From positions 62,001-126,000 of the forward strand of contig CAIUSV010000012.1 of NCBI GenBank assembly GCA_903901915.1: a stretch of 64,000 bases of DNA, given 5' to 3'. A model generated the notes under the pieces. It ran no database searches. It was not told the origin of the DNA and saw only the letters and a program-made list of their open reading frames with translations. Position numbers and translations under genes: made by a program. The DNA is from an uncultured Rhodospirillaceae bacterium. GTDB taxonomy: Bacteria > Pseudomonadota > Alphaproteobacteria > Rhodospirillales > Magnetospirillaceae. Shown here piece by piece: positions 28,690 to 39,968 of this stretch; the first letter of the stretch is position 1; each line of letters opens with the position of its first letter.

Positions 28690-29657
28690 ACCACCCGCCA
28701 CCGGGGTTCATGGCCGGCGAAGAAGGCACTGAGGTTGCCCAGGGCGTCGAAGCCCATGCGGTCGCGGGTCTCCACCGTCGAGGTGCCGACATGGGGCAGC
28801 AGGTAGGCGTTGGGCAGCTCGAGGTAGCGGCGGTCGAAATCGGGTTCGCCGGCGAACACGTCGAGGCCCGCCGCCGCCAGTCGGCCGGATGACAGCGCGG
28901 CGATAAGGTCGTCGTCCACCACCTGATCGCCGCGGGCGGTGTTGACGAAGATCGCGCCCTCGGGCAGCCAAGACAGGCTGTGGCGATTGATCCGGCCGAT
29001 GGTTTCCGGCGTGCTGGGGGTGTGCAGCGACACGATCCGGCTGCTGCGGAACAGGCTTTCCAGGTCGGAATGATAGGTGGCGCCATCCTCCAGATCCGGA
29101 CTCAACCGGTTGCGCTGGTGATAGGCGATGGTCATGCCGAAGCCGCGCGCCCGCCGGGCCACGGCGCGGCCGATGCGCCCCATGCCCACCAGTCCCAGCA
29201 CCTTGCCCTCCGGATCGGTGCCCAGATTGTCCCAGGCGTTCCAAGCCCCCCAGCGCCCCTGCCGCAGAATCGCCTGATGCTCGTGGGCGCGGCGGCAGGC
29301 GGCCAGCAGCAACAGAAGCGTCAGGTCGGCGGTGGCCTCGGCGGTGGCGTCGGGAGTGTAGCCGACGACGATGCCGCGCGCCTTGGCTGCGGTCAGATCG
29401 ATGTGGTTGGTGCCGACCGAAACGGTGGAGATCATCCGCACGCTGCCGGGCAGGGCGGCGACCGCCTCGGCGTCGAGGCGGTCGGTGATGCAGATCAGCA
29501 GCGCGTCGGCACGGTGGCGGGCCGCCCGTTCGATCAGCTCGGCGGCGGGCAACACGGTGTCGGCCGGATTGAATTCGGCATCGAACAGGCAAGCGGCGCG
29601 GGCCTCGACATTGGGCGGCAACCGACGGGTGACGAGAAGGCGGGGCCTGACGGTCAT
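28686..29657 (-). CDS. D-2-hydroxyacid dehydrogenase (glyoxylate/hydroxypyruvate reductase-like)
   Basis: A 323-residue NAD(P)-dependent oxidoreductase. The catalytic domain flanks a Rossmann domain with GLVGMGRIGRAVARRARGFG near 152-171. Catalytic Arg lies in NTARGDQVVDD (about 240), Glu in the VFAGEP region (about 270) and His in LPHVGTST (about 290). It most resembles glyoxylate/hydroxypyruvate reductases. Start ATG 29657 matches the family N-terminus (RPRLLVTRRLPPNVEA); the frame upstream is open but not family-like. Confidence 0.92.
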   Translation of the reverse strand: MTVRPRLLVTRRLPPNVEARAACLFDAEFNPADTVLPAAELIERAARHRADALLICITDRLDAEAVAALPGSVRMISTVSVGTNHIDLTAAKARGIVVGYTPDATAEATADLTLLLLLAACRRAHEHQAILRQGRWGAWNAWDNLGTDPEGKVLGLVGMGRIGRAVARRARGFGMTIAYHQRNRLSPDLEDGATYHSDLESLFRSSRIVSLHTPSTPETIGRINRHSLSWLPEGAIFVNTARGDQVVDDDLIAALSSGRLAAAGLDVFAGEPDFDRRYLELPNAYLLPHVGTSTVETRDRMGFDALGNLSAFFAGHEPRWRVV

Positions 29658-29736
29658 GGTCTTTATGCTCTGGGTGGGGGCGCGTGGGGGCATGATAGCG
29701 TGGAAGCGGCCCCGGCGCATGCCGCTAAAACACCAA

Positions 29737-29766
29737 CCCCGCCCCGGTTGGCGATCCGGGGCGGGG
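29737..29766 (-). terminator. GC-rich hairpin resembling a minus-strand terminator
   Basis: An 11-bp perfect stem (CCCCGCCCCGG with CCGGGGCGGGG) and an eight-base loop. Read on the minus strand it is followed by TTGGTGTTTT. No minus-strand gene lies upstream of it within the region, so it may end a short RNA or act as an attenuator in the leader of the dehydrogenase gene that starts at 29657. Confidence 0.55.
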
Positions 29767-29924
29767 TCTGACGTCTCCGGCCATACATACTGGAGGCCGG
29801 AGAAACGCTTCATGTTCGTTCGACATGGAGCCTGAAGTGGATACAATCATGCGCCGAATCCGCCGGAATGGAGTCGCAGGCTTGGCATGGCAGGCATGCA
29901 TGGGGCGCGACTTGCGCGCTGCCC

Positions 29925-29953
29925 TTGATTTCGGGGGGGCTGGTCGTCATAAT
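29925..29953 (+). promoter_or_regulatory. Predicted rpoH promoter
   Basis: TTGATT (29925-29930), 17 bases, then CATAAT (29948-29953), close to the sigma70 consensus. Transcription would begin near 29960 and give a leader of about 210 bases before the rpoH ATG. The preceding C makes CTTGAT, which could also be read as a heat-shock type -35. Confidence 0.6.
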
Positions 29954-30019
29954 GTTACTAGGTATCACTGGTTGGCGCCCGAATGGGGTCGGCCGGTGCC
30001 GAGTTCGGAACGCTGTCGC

Positions 30020-30062
30020 CATGACGGGTTCCGGGTCATGTTGCTCAGACGGAGGATATGAC
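30020..30062 (+). promoter_or_regulatory. Two-state hairpin in the rpoH leader, with a ROSE-like Shine-Dalgarno stem
   Basis: GTCAT at 30035-30039 can pair with CATGAC just upstream (30020-30025) or with ATGAC just downstream (30058-30062). In the second fold the stem continues as TTGCTC (30041-30046) against GAGGA (30052-30056) with one bulged G and a five-base loop. That hides the Shine-Dalgarno GGAGG of the small reading frame at 30064. TTGCT paired against AGGA with an unpaired G is the core pattern of ROSE RNA thermometers, known upstream of alphaproteobacterial heat-shock genes. Confidence 0.5.
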
Positions 30063-30063
30063 G

Positions 30064-30093
30064 ATGCGTACGAAGATTTCGAGCTGCGACTAG
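30064..30093 (+). CDS. Nine-residue leader reading frame before rpoH
   Basis: ATG to TAG encoding MRTKISSCD. A GGAGG at 30051-30055 lies eight bases before the ATG, better placed than most starts in this window. It sits inside the rpoH leader, 78 bases before the rpoH start. It is too short to claim as a functional protein; it may be a translated leader whose ribosome traffic affects downstream folding. An ATG at 30058 in frame would add two residues. Confidence 0.35.
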   Translation: MRTKISSCD

Positions 30094-30171
30094 CTGTCTT
30101 CTCTGCTTTCGACGTCGCCCGCCCGTTCCCATGGCGCGCGGGTTTCCGAGTTTGATATGAGGAGGACGGTC

Positions 30172-31047
30172 ATGTCGGTTACGGCTCTTCCTGTCGTCGA
30201 TGGCGACGGGCTTTCAAAATACCTGAGGGATATCAAGGCGTTCCCCCTTCTCGATGCCGGGGAGGAGTTCATGCTGGCCAAACGGTGGGTCGATTACGGC
30301 GACACCGAGGCCGCCCATCGGCTGGTCACCAGCCATCTGCGCCTGGTGGCCAAGATCGCCCTGGGCTACCGCCATTACGGCTTGCCGGTCGCCGATCTGA
30401 TCGGCGAGGGCAATATCGGCCTCATGCGCGCGGTCAAGAAATTCGATCCCGATCGCGGGTTCCGCCTCGCCACCTACGCCATGTGGTGGATCAAGGCATC
30501 GATCAACGAGTTCGTGCTGAATTCGTGGTCGATGGTGCGGATCGGCACGTTGGCGGCCCAGAAGAAGCTGTTTTTCAACCTGCGCCGCATCAAGGCGCGG
30601 CTGCGGCTGCTGGAAAGTGGCGATCTCGCCCCCGAACACGTTGCCGCCATCGCCCGCGAGCTTGATGTCGGCGAGGGCGACGTGGTCGCGATGAACCGTC
30701 GCATGGCCGGGCGCGATACCTCGCTGAACGTGCCGGTGGGCGAGGGCGGCGTCGAAATCCAGGACCTGATGCCCGACGACGCCGAGAACCAGGAGGCGGC
30801 CTATGGCCGGCGCGAGGAACTCAGCAAGGGGTCGCGGCTGATCGCCCGGGCACTCGATTCGCTGACCGAGCGCGAGCGCGAGATCTTCATCGAGCGCCGC
30901 CTGCGCGAGGAGCCGGTGACGCTGGAGGAGCTGGGGGCGCGCTATGGGGTTTCCCGCGAACGTATCCGCCAGATCGAGGTCAAGGCGTTCGGCAAGGTTC
31001 GCGATCTGGTCCAGGCCGGTTTCATACCGGCGGTGGCGGGAGCCTGA
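30172..31047 (+). CDS. rpoH: RNA polymerase sigma factor RpoH (sigma-32)
   Basis: A 291-residue heat-shock sigma factor. Region 2 spans about 45-115 (DLIGEGNIGLMRAVKKFDPD and TYAMWWIKASINEFVLNSWS). The RpoH box QKKLFFNLR is at residues 130-138 and separates it from housekeeping and FliA factors. Region 4 spans about 225-285 (TLEELGARYGVSRERIRQIE). Start ATG 30172 follows AGGAGG; ATG 30157 would include the ribosome site in the gene and is rejected. A long structured leader with promoter-like elements precedes it. A 7-bp hairpin covers its stop codon. Confidence 0.95.
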   Translation: MSVTALPVVDGDGLSKYLRDIKAFPLLDAGEEFMLAKRWVDYGDTEAAHRLVTSHLRLVAKIALGYRHYGLPVADLIGEGNIGLMRAVKKFDPDRGFRLATYAMWWIKASINEFVLNSWSMVRIGTLAAQKKLFFNLRRIKARLRLLESGDLAPEHVAAIARELDVGEGDVVAMNRRMAGRDTSLNVPVGEGGVEIQDLMPDDAENQEAAYGRREELSKGSRLIARALDSLTEREREIFIERRLREEPVTLEELGARYGVSRERIRQIEVKAFGKVRDLVQAGFIPAVAGA

Positions 31048-31061
31048 GGCTTTGGCCTCAG
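31044..31061. terminator. Hairpin holding the stop codons of two converging frames
   Basis: CTGAGGC-TTTG-GCCTCAG, 7 bp with a four-base loop. The rpoH TGA (31045-31047) is in one arm and the TGA of the minus-strand small frame (31058-31060) in the other. There is no T-run on either side, so as a terminator it would be weak or need Rho. Confidence 0.45.
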
Positions 31062-31186
31062 CGCGATAGCGTCGTCAGCGCGATCACGGCCAGAACAGCC
31101 AGGGCGGAAACGGCCAAGGCGGTCATGATCGCGGCCGGCCGTCGCCAGCCATCGGGATGAACATTATCATTCGCGGGTAAAGGCAC
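31058..31186 (-). CDS. Possible small single-span membrane protein
   Basis: From a GTG at 31186 the frame gives 42 residues: a polar start with PLPANDNVHPDGWRRP and then one strong membrane helix (MTALAVSALAVLAVIALTTL). Small alphaproteobacterial membrane proteins with an ANDN motif before the helix look similar. No good ribosome site is present and the frame is open further upstream to 31291, across the gltA terminator. It begins six bases beyond that terminator in its own direction. A real gene is possible, not shown. Confidence 0.35.
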   Translation of the reverse strand: MPLPANDNVHPDGWRRPAAIMTALAVSALAVLAVIALTTLSR

Positions 31187-31191
31187 CCTTC

Positions 31192-31217
31192 GGGGCGGCG
31201 CGGGAAGGCGCCGCCCC
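31192..31217 (-). terminator. Hairpin terminator after gltA
   Basis: A 10-bp perfect stem (GGGGCGGCGC with GCGCCGCCCC, six-base loop), 24 bases past the gltA stop on the minus strand. Only a short T-run (CCTTTA) follows, at some distance, so it may be Rho-assisted. Confidence 0.65.
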
Positions 31218-31241
31218 TCGGATGGTCTGCGTCGTCCTCGA

Positions 31242-32555
31242 TCAGGCACGCTTGCCCATGGGGACGAACTTGCGCGGCGCCGAACCGACATACAACTGGC
31301 GCGGACGGCCGATCTTCTGTTCGGAATCGGCCAGCATCTCGTTCCACTGGGCGATCCAGCCGACGGTGCGGGCCAGGGCGAACAGGCAGGTGAACACCTG
31401 GGTCGGAATACCCATGGCGCGGAAGATGATGCCCGAATAGAAATCGACGTTCGGGAACAGCTTGCGGCTGACGAAGTATTCGTCTTCCAGGGCGATCCGC
31501 TCCAACTCCACCGCCAGCTTCAGCAGCGGCTCGTCCTTGATGCCCAGTTCGTTGAGCACTTCGTGACAGGTCTGCTGCATGATCTTGGCGCGCGGGTCGT
31601 AGTTCTTGTAGACCCGGTGGCCAAAGCCCATCAGCCGGAACGAGTCGTTGGGGTCCTTGGCCTTCTTGATGAACTCCGGAATGCGGTCCACCGAGCCGAT
31701 CTGGCCCAGCATCTGCAACACCGCCTCGTTGGCGCCGCCATGGGCGGGTCCCCACAGCGAGGCGATGCCGGCGGCGATGCAGGCGAACGGATTGGCGCCC
31801 GAGGAACCGGCCAGGCGGACGGTCGAGGTCGAGGCGTTCTGCTCGTGGTCGGCATGCAGGATCAGGATGCGGTCCATGGCCTTTTCCAGGACCGGACTGA
31901 CCTTGTAGTCCTCGCACGGGGTGGCGAACATCATGCGCAGGAAGTTGCCGGCATAGGACAGGTCGTTCTGCGGATACAGGAACGGCTGGCCCAGCGAGTA
32001 CTTGTAGGCCCACGCCACCACCGTCGGCATCTTGGCGATCAACCGATAGCTGGCGACCATACGCTGGTGCGGATCGTTGATGTCGGTGGAGTCATGATAG
32101 AACGCCGCCATGGCGCCGACCACGCCGCAGATCACCGCCATCGGGTGCGAGTCGCGGCGGAAGCCGCGATAGAAGAACGAGATCTGCTCGTTCAGCATCG
32201 AGTGATAGGTGATGTCCTTGATGAACTTGGTCTTCTGCTCGGCGTTCGGCAGCTCGCCCTTGAGGATCAGGTAGGCGACCTCGGGGAAGTCCGAATGCTC
32301 GGCCAGCTCATCGATGGCGTAGCCGCGATGGAGCAGGACACCCTCGTCACCATCGATATAGGTGATGGCCGAGCGGCACGAACCGGTCGAGGTATAGCCG
32401 GGATCATAGGTGAAATGGCCGGTCTGCGAATAGAGCGAACGGCAGTCCATCACCCGCGGCCCGATGGTGCCGGCCAGCAACGGCAGTTCGATCGACTTGC
32501 CGCTGCTGTTATCGGTCAGGGTGACGGATTCCTTGGGCGTCTTGTTCTCGGTCAT
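31242..32555 (-). CDS. gltA: Citrate synthase (type II)
   Basis: A 437-residue citrate synthase joining oxaloacetate and acetyl-CoA, the entry step of the TCA cycle. It has the N-terminal beta domain of hexameric type II enzymes ([20 protein letters not shown]). Active-site histidines lie in [18 protein letters not shown] and [17 protein letters not shown], and the active-site Asp in [15 protein letters not shown]. Length and all residues fit. The ATG is 29 bases after the stop of gltX on the same strand, so the two may share a transcript. A hairpin follows downstream. Confidence 0.97.
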   Translation of the reverse strand: MTENKTPKESVTLTDNSSGKSIELPLLAGTIGPRVMDCRSLYSQTGHFTYDPGYTSTGSCRSAITYIDGDEGVLLHRGYAIDELAEHSDFPEVAYLILKGELPNAEQKTKFIKDITYHSMLNEQISFFYRGFRRDSHPMAVICGVVGAMAAFYHDSTDINDPHQRMVASYRLIAKMPTVVAWAYKYSLGQPFLYPQNDLSYAGNFLRMMFATPCEDYKVSPVLEKAMDRILILHADHEQNASTSTVRLAGSSGANPFACIAAGIASLWGPAHGGANEAVLQMLGQIGSVDRIPEFIKKAKDPNDSFRLMGFGHRVYKNYDPRAKIMQQTCHEVLNELGIKDEPLLKLAVELERIALEDEYFVSRKLFPNVDFYSGIIFRAMGIPTQVFTCLFALARTVGWIAQWNEMLADSEQKIGRPRQLYVGSAPRKFVPMGKRA

Positions 32556-32583
32556 GTGTGCAATCCCCGTAGTCTGTGGTTTG

Positions 32584-34017
<1,434 letters not shown>

Positions 34018-34120
34018 TATGGTGCATCGCAAAGAGGGACAGGGCGCCTCTGTGTAGCATATTCTTCGGGCGGTGACAGCCCGGTGTTGGAGGGGGAGGG
34101 CGAAAAACCCGCCCGAATGG

Positions 34121-36313
34121 ATGGGAAACTTCCCGGCCATAAGTGTTAGCGAGGACGAGCGGAGCGGACTCCTTTACGCCTTTGGTATTCGCCTGCTGGC
34201 GGAGCGCGAGCGCTGGCCGCTGTGGCTGCCGGTTTTCCTCGGGACGGGTGTCGGTCTGTATTTCGCGTTGCCGTCCGAACCACCGTCGTGGCTGGGGCCC
34301 GTGGCGATGGTTCTGGCCGGTTTGGCGGGGCTGGCGTCGCGTCGCGCCCTGGGGCCGCTGGCGTTGGCGCTGGCCGTTTTCGCGGTGGCGACCGGCTTTA
34401 CCGCCGCCCGGCTTCGCACCGCCTGGATGGCGGCGCCGGTGGTCGAACGCCCCACCGGCGCCCTGACGCTGGAAGGCACCGTCGTCGAGGTCGAGATGCT
34501 GCCCACCGGCGGCATGCGCGTCACCGTGGGCAAGCCGGCGCTGGACAGGGAGGACGTGGCGGTGCCGGACAAGGTGCGCGTCACCGTCAAGCCCGGTGGG
34601 CCGGACCTGAGTCCGGGGGATCGCGTTCGGATGCGGGCGATGTTGATGCCGCCGCCGCAGCCGGCGATGCCCGGCGCCTTCGACTTCGCCCGCTTTTCCT
34701 GGTTCCGCCGGTTCGGCGCGGTCGGCTCGGCGCTGGGGCGGCCCGAACTGCTGTCATCGCCCGAGGCCAGGGGCTGGGGCGCCGGCTTCACCGTCGCCGT
34801 CAATGATCTGCGCCATCGCATCACCGCGCGTATCCTGGCGGTGCTGCCGGGTGATGCCGGCGCGGTGACGGCGGCGCTGACCACCGGCGACCAGATGCCG
34901 ATCTCGGCCCCGCTGATGCAGGCCTACCGCGATTCCGGTCTGGCCCACATCCTGTCGATTTCCGGGCTGCACATCACCATGGCGGCGGGTCTGGTGTTCG
35001 TCGGCCTGCGCACCCTGATGGCGCTGGTGCCGCCGCTGGCGTTGCGCTACCCGATAAAGAAATGGGCGGCGGCGCTGGCCATCGCCTTCGCCTGGTTCTA
35101 CACCCTGTTGGCCGGTTCACCGGTGCCGGCGCTACGCTCGTTCTTCATGACCGGTCTGATCCTGGTGGCGGTGCTGCTGGACCGGGTGGCGCTGTCCATG
35201 CGGCTGATCGTCTGGGCCGGGGTGGCCATCCTGCTGTGGTCGCCGGAAGAGATGATCGGTCCCAGTTTCCAGATGTCGTTTGCCGCCGTGGCGGCGCTGA
35301 TCGCCGCCTACGAGGAGTTGACGCCGCGCCAGGGGGCGTGGAAGGCGGCGCACCCCGGCTGGTTGCCCACCGCCGGCCTTTATCTGTTCGGCGTGGTGAT
35401 GAGCACCCTGATCGCCGGTACCGCCACCGCCGTCTACGGCATCTATCACTTCAATCGTTTCGCCGTGTGGTCGGTGGTGGCCAACATGATCGCGGTGCCG
35501 CTGACCGGCTTTTGGGTGATGCCGTGGGCGCTGCTGATGTTCCTGCTGCTGCCGCTGGGGCTGGAGGCCATCGCCCTGGTGCCGATGGGCTGGGGGGTCG
35601 AAGGAGTCAATCTGGTGGCGGCATGGGTGGCGTCATGGCCCAGTTCCGCCATTACCCTGCCGATTCTGCCGCTGTGGGGCATGGTGGTGTTCACCCTGGG
35701 CTTTGCCTGGTTGTGCATCTGGCGGCGACGGTGGCGGTTGTGGGGGCTGGCGCCGATGGCGCTGGGGCTGGCGTCCATGGTCTGGGCGGCGCCGCCCGAT
35801 CTGCTGGTGGACGGGCGCGGTGACGCCTTGGCGGTGCGGACCCGGGAGGGCCGGCTGCTGCTCAACGGCAAGGGTGGGCGCATCCTCAAGGACACCTGGA
35901 GCCGCCGCGCCGGACCCGAGGCGCCGGAACGCTGGCCCCGGCGCAGTTCGTCGCGGGATGGCGCCCTGCGCTGCGACGACCTGGGGTGCGTCTGGCGCAT
36001 CGATGGGCGGGTGGTGGCGCTGGTCCGCGACGAGGACCACCCCGAGGCCGCGTGCGCCGGTGCCGACGTGGTGATCAGCAGCGTCCCGCTTCGCGGCGCC
36101 TGCCGGGGAGTGACGGTGGTGATCGACCGCTTCGACCTGTGGCGGCGGGGGCCGCACGCCCTGTGGTTACGGGGGGGCGCTATCCGGATCGAGACGGTGG
36201 CCGATTGGCAGGGCGACCGGCCCTGGGCCTGGCATCCCCATCCGCGCAAGAAGAGCACCGCCCCGGTCCGGGCGCCCGAGACCAGGACGGCCGACGACGA
36301 CGAGGACGATTAG
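34121..36313 (+). CDS. comEC: ComEC/Rec2-family membrane protein
   Basis: A 730-residue polytopic protein. N-terminal membrane segments and a DUF4131/OB-like region (about 85-200, with [20 protein letters not shown]) precede the Competence domain at about 225-500: [37 protein letters not shown] and [14 protein letters not shown]. The C-terminal 170 residues are soluble but show no HxHxDH metallo-beta-lactamase motif, so the nuclease-like domain of full-length ComEC is missing or decayed. The role would be DNA passage through the inner membrane; competence in this organism is not known. ATG 34121 lacks a clear ribosome site; GTG 34073 is the longer option. Confidence 0.87.
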   Translation: MGNFPAISVSEDERSGLLYAFGIRLLAERERWPLWLPVFLGTGVGLYFALPSEPPSWLGPVAMVLAGLAGLASRRALGPLALALAVFAVATGFTAARLRTAWMAAPVVERPTGALTLEGTVVEVEMLPTGGMRVTVGKPALDREDVAVPDKVRVTVKPGGPDLSPGDRVRMRAMLMPPPQPAMPGAFDFARFSWFRRFGAVGSALGRPELLSSPEARGWGAGFTVAVNDLRHRITARILAVLPGDAGAVTAALTTGDQMPISAPLMQAYRDSGLAHILSISGLHITMAAGLVFVGLRTLMALVPPLALRYPIKKWAAALAIAFAWFYTLLAGSPVPALRSFFMTGLILVAVLLDRVALSMRLIVWAGVAILLWSPEEMIGPSFQMSFAAVAALIAAYEELTPRQGAWKAAHPGWLPTAGLYLFGVVMSTLIAGTATAVYGIYHFNRFAVWSVVANMIAVPLTGFWVMPWALLMFLLLPLGLEAIALVPMGWGVEGVNLVAAWVASWPSSAITLPILPLWGMVVFTLGFAWLCIWRRRWRLWGLAPMALGLASMVWAAPPDLLVDGRGDALAVRTREGRLLLNGKGGRILKDTWSRRAGPEAPERWPRRSSSRDGALRCDDLGCVWRIDGRVVALVRDEDHPEAACAGADVVISSVPLRGACRGVTVVIDRFDLWRRGPHALWLRGGAIRIETVADWQGDRPWAWHPHPRKKSTAPVRAPETRTADDDEDD

Positions 36314-36375
36314 GGCGTACTTAACCCCGGCTGCGCTAGGCTCCGGCTCGGACGTAACAGGCCGGGGTACGGTGG

Positions 36376-37407
36376 GTGGACAGGCTCTCCAGGGGATTGG
36401 GGAAGGCGCGGAAGCAATGGCTGCCGCTGCTGCTGGCGCCGCCGGCCCTGCTGGCGGTGATGCTCAACGCCTGGGATTTCGTCACCCTGTGGCTGGACCA
36501 CGACCGCACCGTCGAGGAATCGGGCGAACAGTGCCTGGGATTGGCGCGGGAGGTGGCGCGCTATCTCGCCGGGTCGGTGCAGGCGGTGGAGGTCCATATC
36601 ACCGACCATGTCGAACCCGCCGCCGCGCGTTACCTCACCGGCAAGCCGGACCGAGCCGTCCTGCAAGGGGCGTTCCGGCTGACCGCCCAGCGTCTGCCCC
36701 AGATCACCGCCATCCTGGTGTTCGACCGCGACGGCCGCCTGCGGGAAACCTCGCGCAAGGCGCGGCCGCCGGGGCTGGAAATCGGCGACGAGGCGTTCTT
36801 CCGGCGCCACCGTGACGATGGCGCCGATCGATCGGTGTTCGTCGCCGCCCTCGATCCCTCCTTGCCCGAAAGCAACTCGTCACGGTGGCAGTTGCAGGTG
36901 GCCAGCCGCATTGTGGATGATCAGGGAGATTTCGCCGGTCTGGTGGTGGCCTCGCTGGACACCGAAGCGCTGTTCGCCGTCATCGGCGAGATGAAAATGG
37001 TGACCGGCGCGGCGGTGCGCATCTTCGACGGCGACATGCGGATGCTGGTCAACCATCCGCGGGACTTCACCCTGATCGGGCGGGTGTTCGATCACACGCG
37101 CACGGTCGCCGACTGGCGCCGGACCCGGGGTGAATTGGTCGGCCGCATCGCCGACCCCACCGACGGCTCACCCGAGATCGGCGCCTTTCGCCAGATCGAA
37201 CCCTATACGCTGACGGTGTCCGTCGGTCTCGCCGAGGATCTCGCCCTGGCCGAGTGGTGGCGTGAACTGGCGATCCTGCTGGGGACCGCGGTGATCTTCC
37301 TGCTGGTCTCGGTGTGGGGTATGCGTCACCGTCTGGCGCATTGGGTGCTGCACACCGAACACGAGGTCGAGGAACGGCACGGTTTCATGGACGGTGACGG
37401 GGTTTGA
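36376..37407 (+). CDS. Orphan dCache sensor without output domain
   Basis: A 343-residue protein with one membrane helix at about 15-38, a periplasmic dCache-like region at 40-290 (AILVFDRDGRLRETSRK and EIGDEAFFRRHRDDGAD), and a second helix near 293-315. Only about 28 cytoplasmic residues follow, ending in VEERHGFMDGDGV. The usual kinase, GGDEF or chemotaxis module is absent. It begins at GTG 36376. It could signal through a partner protein or be the remains of a longer sensor; I see no decayed output domain in the 66 bases before the next gene. Confidence 0.75.
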   Translation: MDRLSRGLGKARKQWLPLLLAPPALLAVMLNAWDFVTLWLDHDRTVEESGEQCLGLAREVARYLAGSVQAVEVHITDHVEPAAARYLTGKPDRAVLQGAFRLTAQRLPQITAILVFDRDGRLRETSRKARPPGLEIGDEAFFRRHRDDGADRSVFVAALDPSLPESNSSRWQLQVASRIVDDQGDFAGLVVASLDTEALFAVIGEMKMVTGAAVRIFDGDMRMLVNHPRDFTLIGRVFDHTRTVADWRRTRGELVGRIADPTDGSPEIGAFRQIEPYTLTVSVGLAEDLALAEWWRELAILLGTAVIFLLVSVWGMRHRLAHWVLHTEHEVEERHGFMDGDGV

Positions 37408-37473
37408 GCGGATGGAATGTTCGTCCGCTGGGGGTATGATCATCCTCTCGCGGCCCAACGGCAGGATGCGCCC

Positions 37474-39907
<2,434 letters not shown>

Positions 39908-39932
39908 CCGTTACGTCCGGCACGCCTGACGC

Positions 39933-39965
39933 GAAGCCCCGCCGGTGACGGCGGGGCTTCTTTTT
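39933..39965 (+). terminator. Strong Rho-independent terminator after the TRAP binding-protein gene
   Basis: A 12-bp perfect stem (GAAGCCCCGCCG with CGGCGGGGCTTC), a GTGA loop, then TTTTT. It lies 25 bases past the stop on the plus strand and three bases before the stop of the convergent dctM gene. The minus-strand side has no T-run, so it acts mainly on the plus strand. Confidence 0.93.
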
Positions 39966-39968
39966 CGG

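Larger units (their letters stand above)
29658..30171. other. 514-base intergenic region between the 2-hydroxyacid dehydrogenase and rpoH
   Basis: No credible gene longer than nine codons. From left to right it holds a GC-rich hairpin oriented as a minus-strand terminator (29737-29766) and a 7-bp inverted repeat TCCGGCC/GGCCGGA (29776-29801). Then come a sigma70-like promoter (29925-29953), a hairpin closed by GGCGCC/GGTGCC (29974-30000), two mutually exclusive hairpins (30020-30062), a nine-codon reading frame (30064-30093), and a C-rich/G-rich pair (CCCGC and GCGGG) around 30118-30144 just before the rpoH ribosome site. Confidence 0.6.

Noticed and set aside
29960-30040. Faint likeness to 5S rRNA on the minus strand (CCGAACTCGG)
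   Set aside because: Only about ten bases match and the expected helices and length of 5S rRNA are absent.
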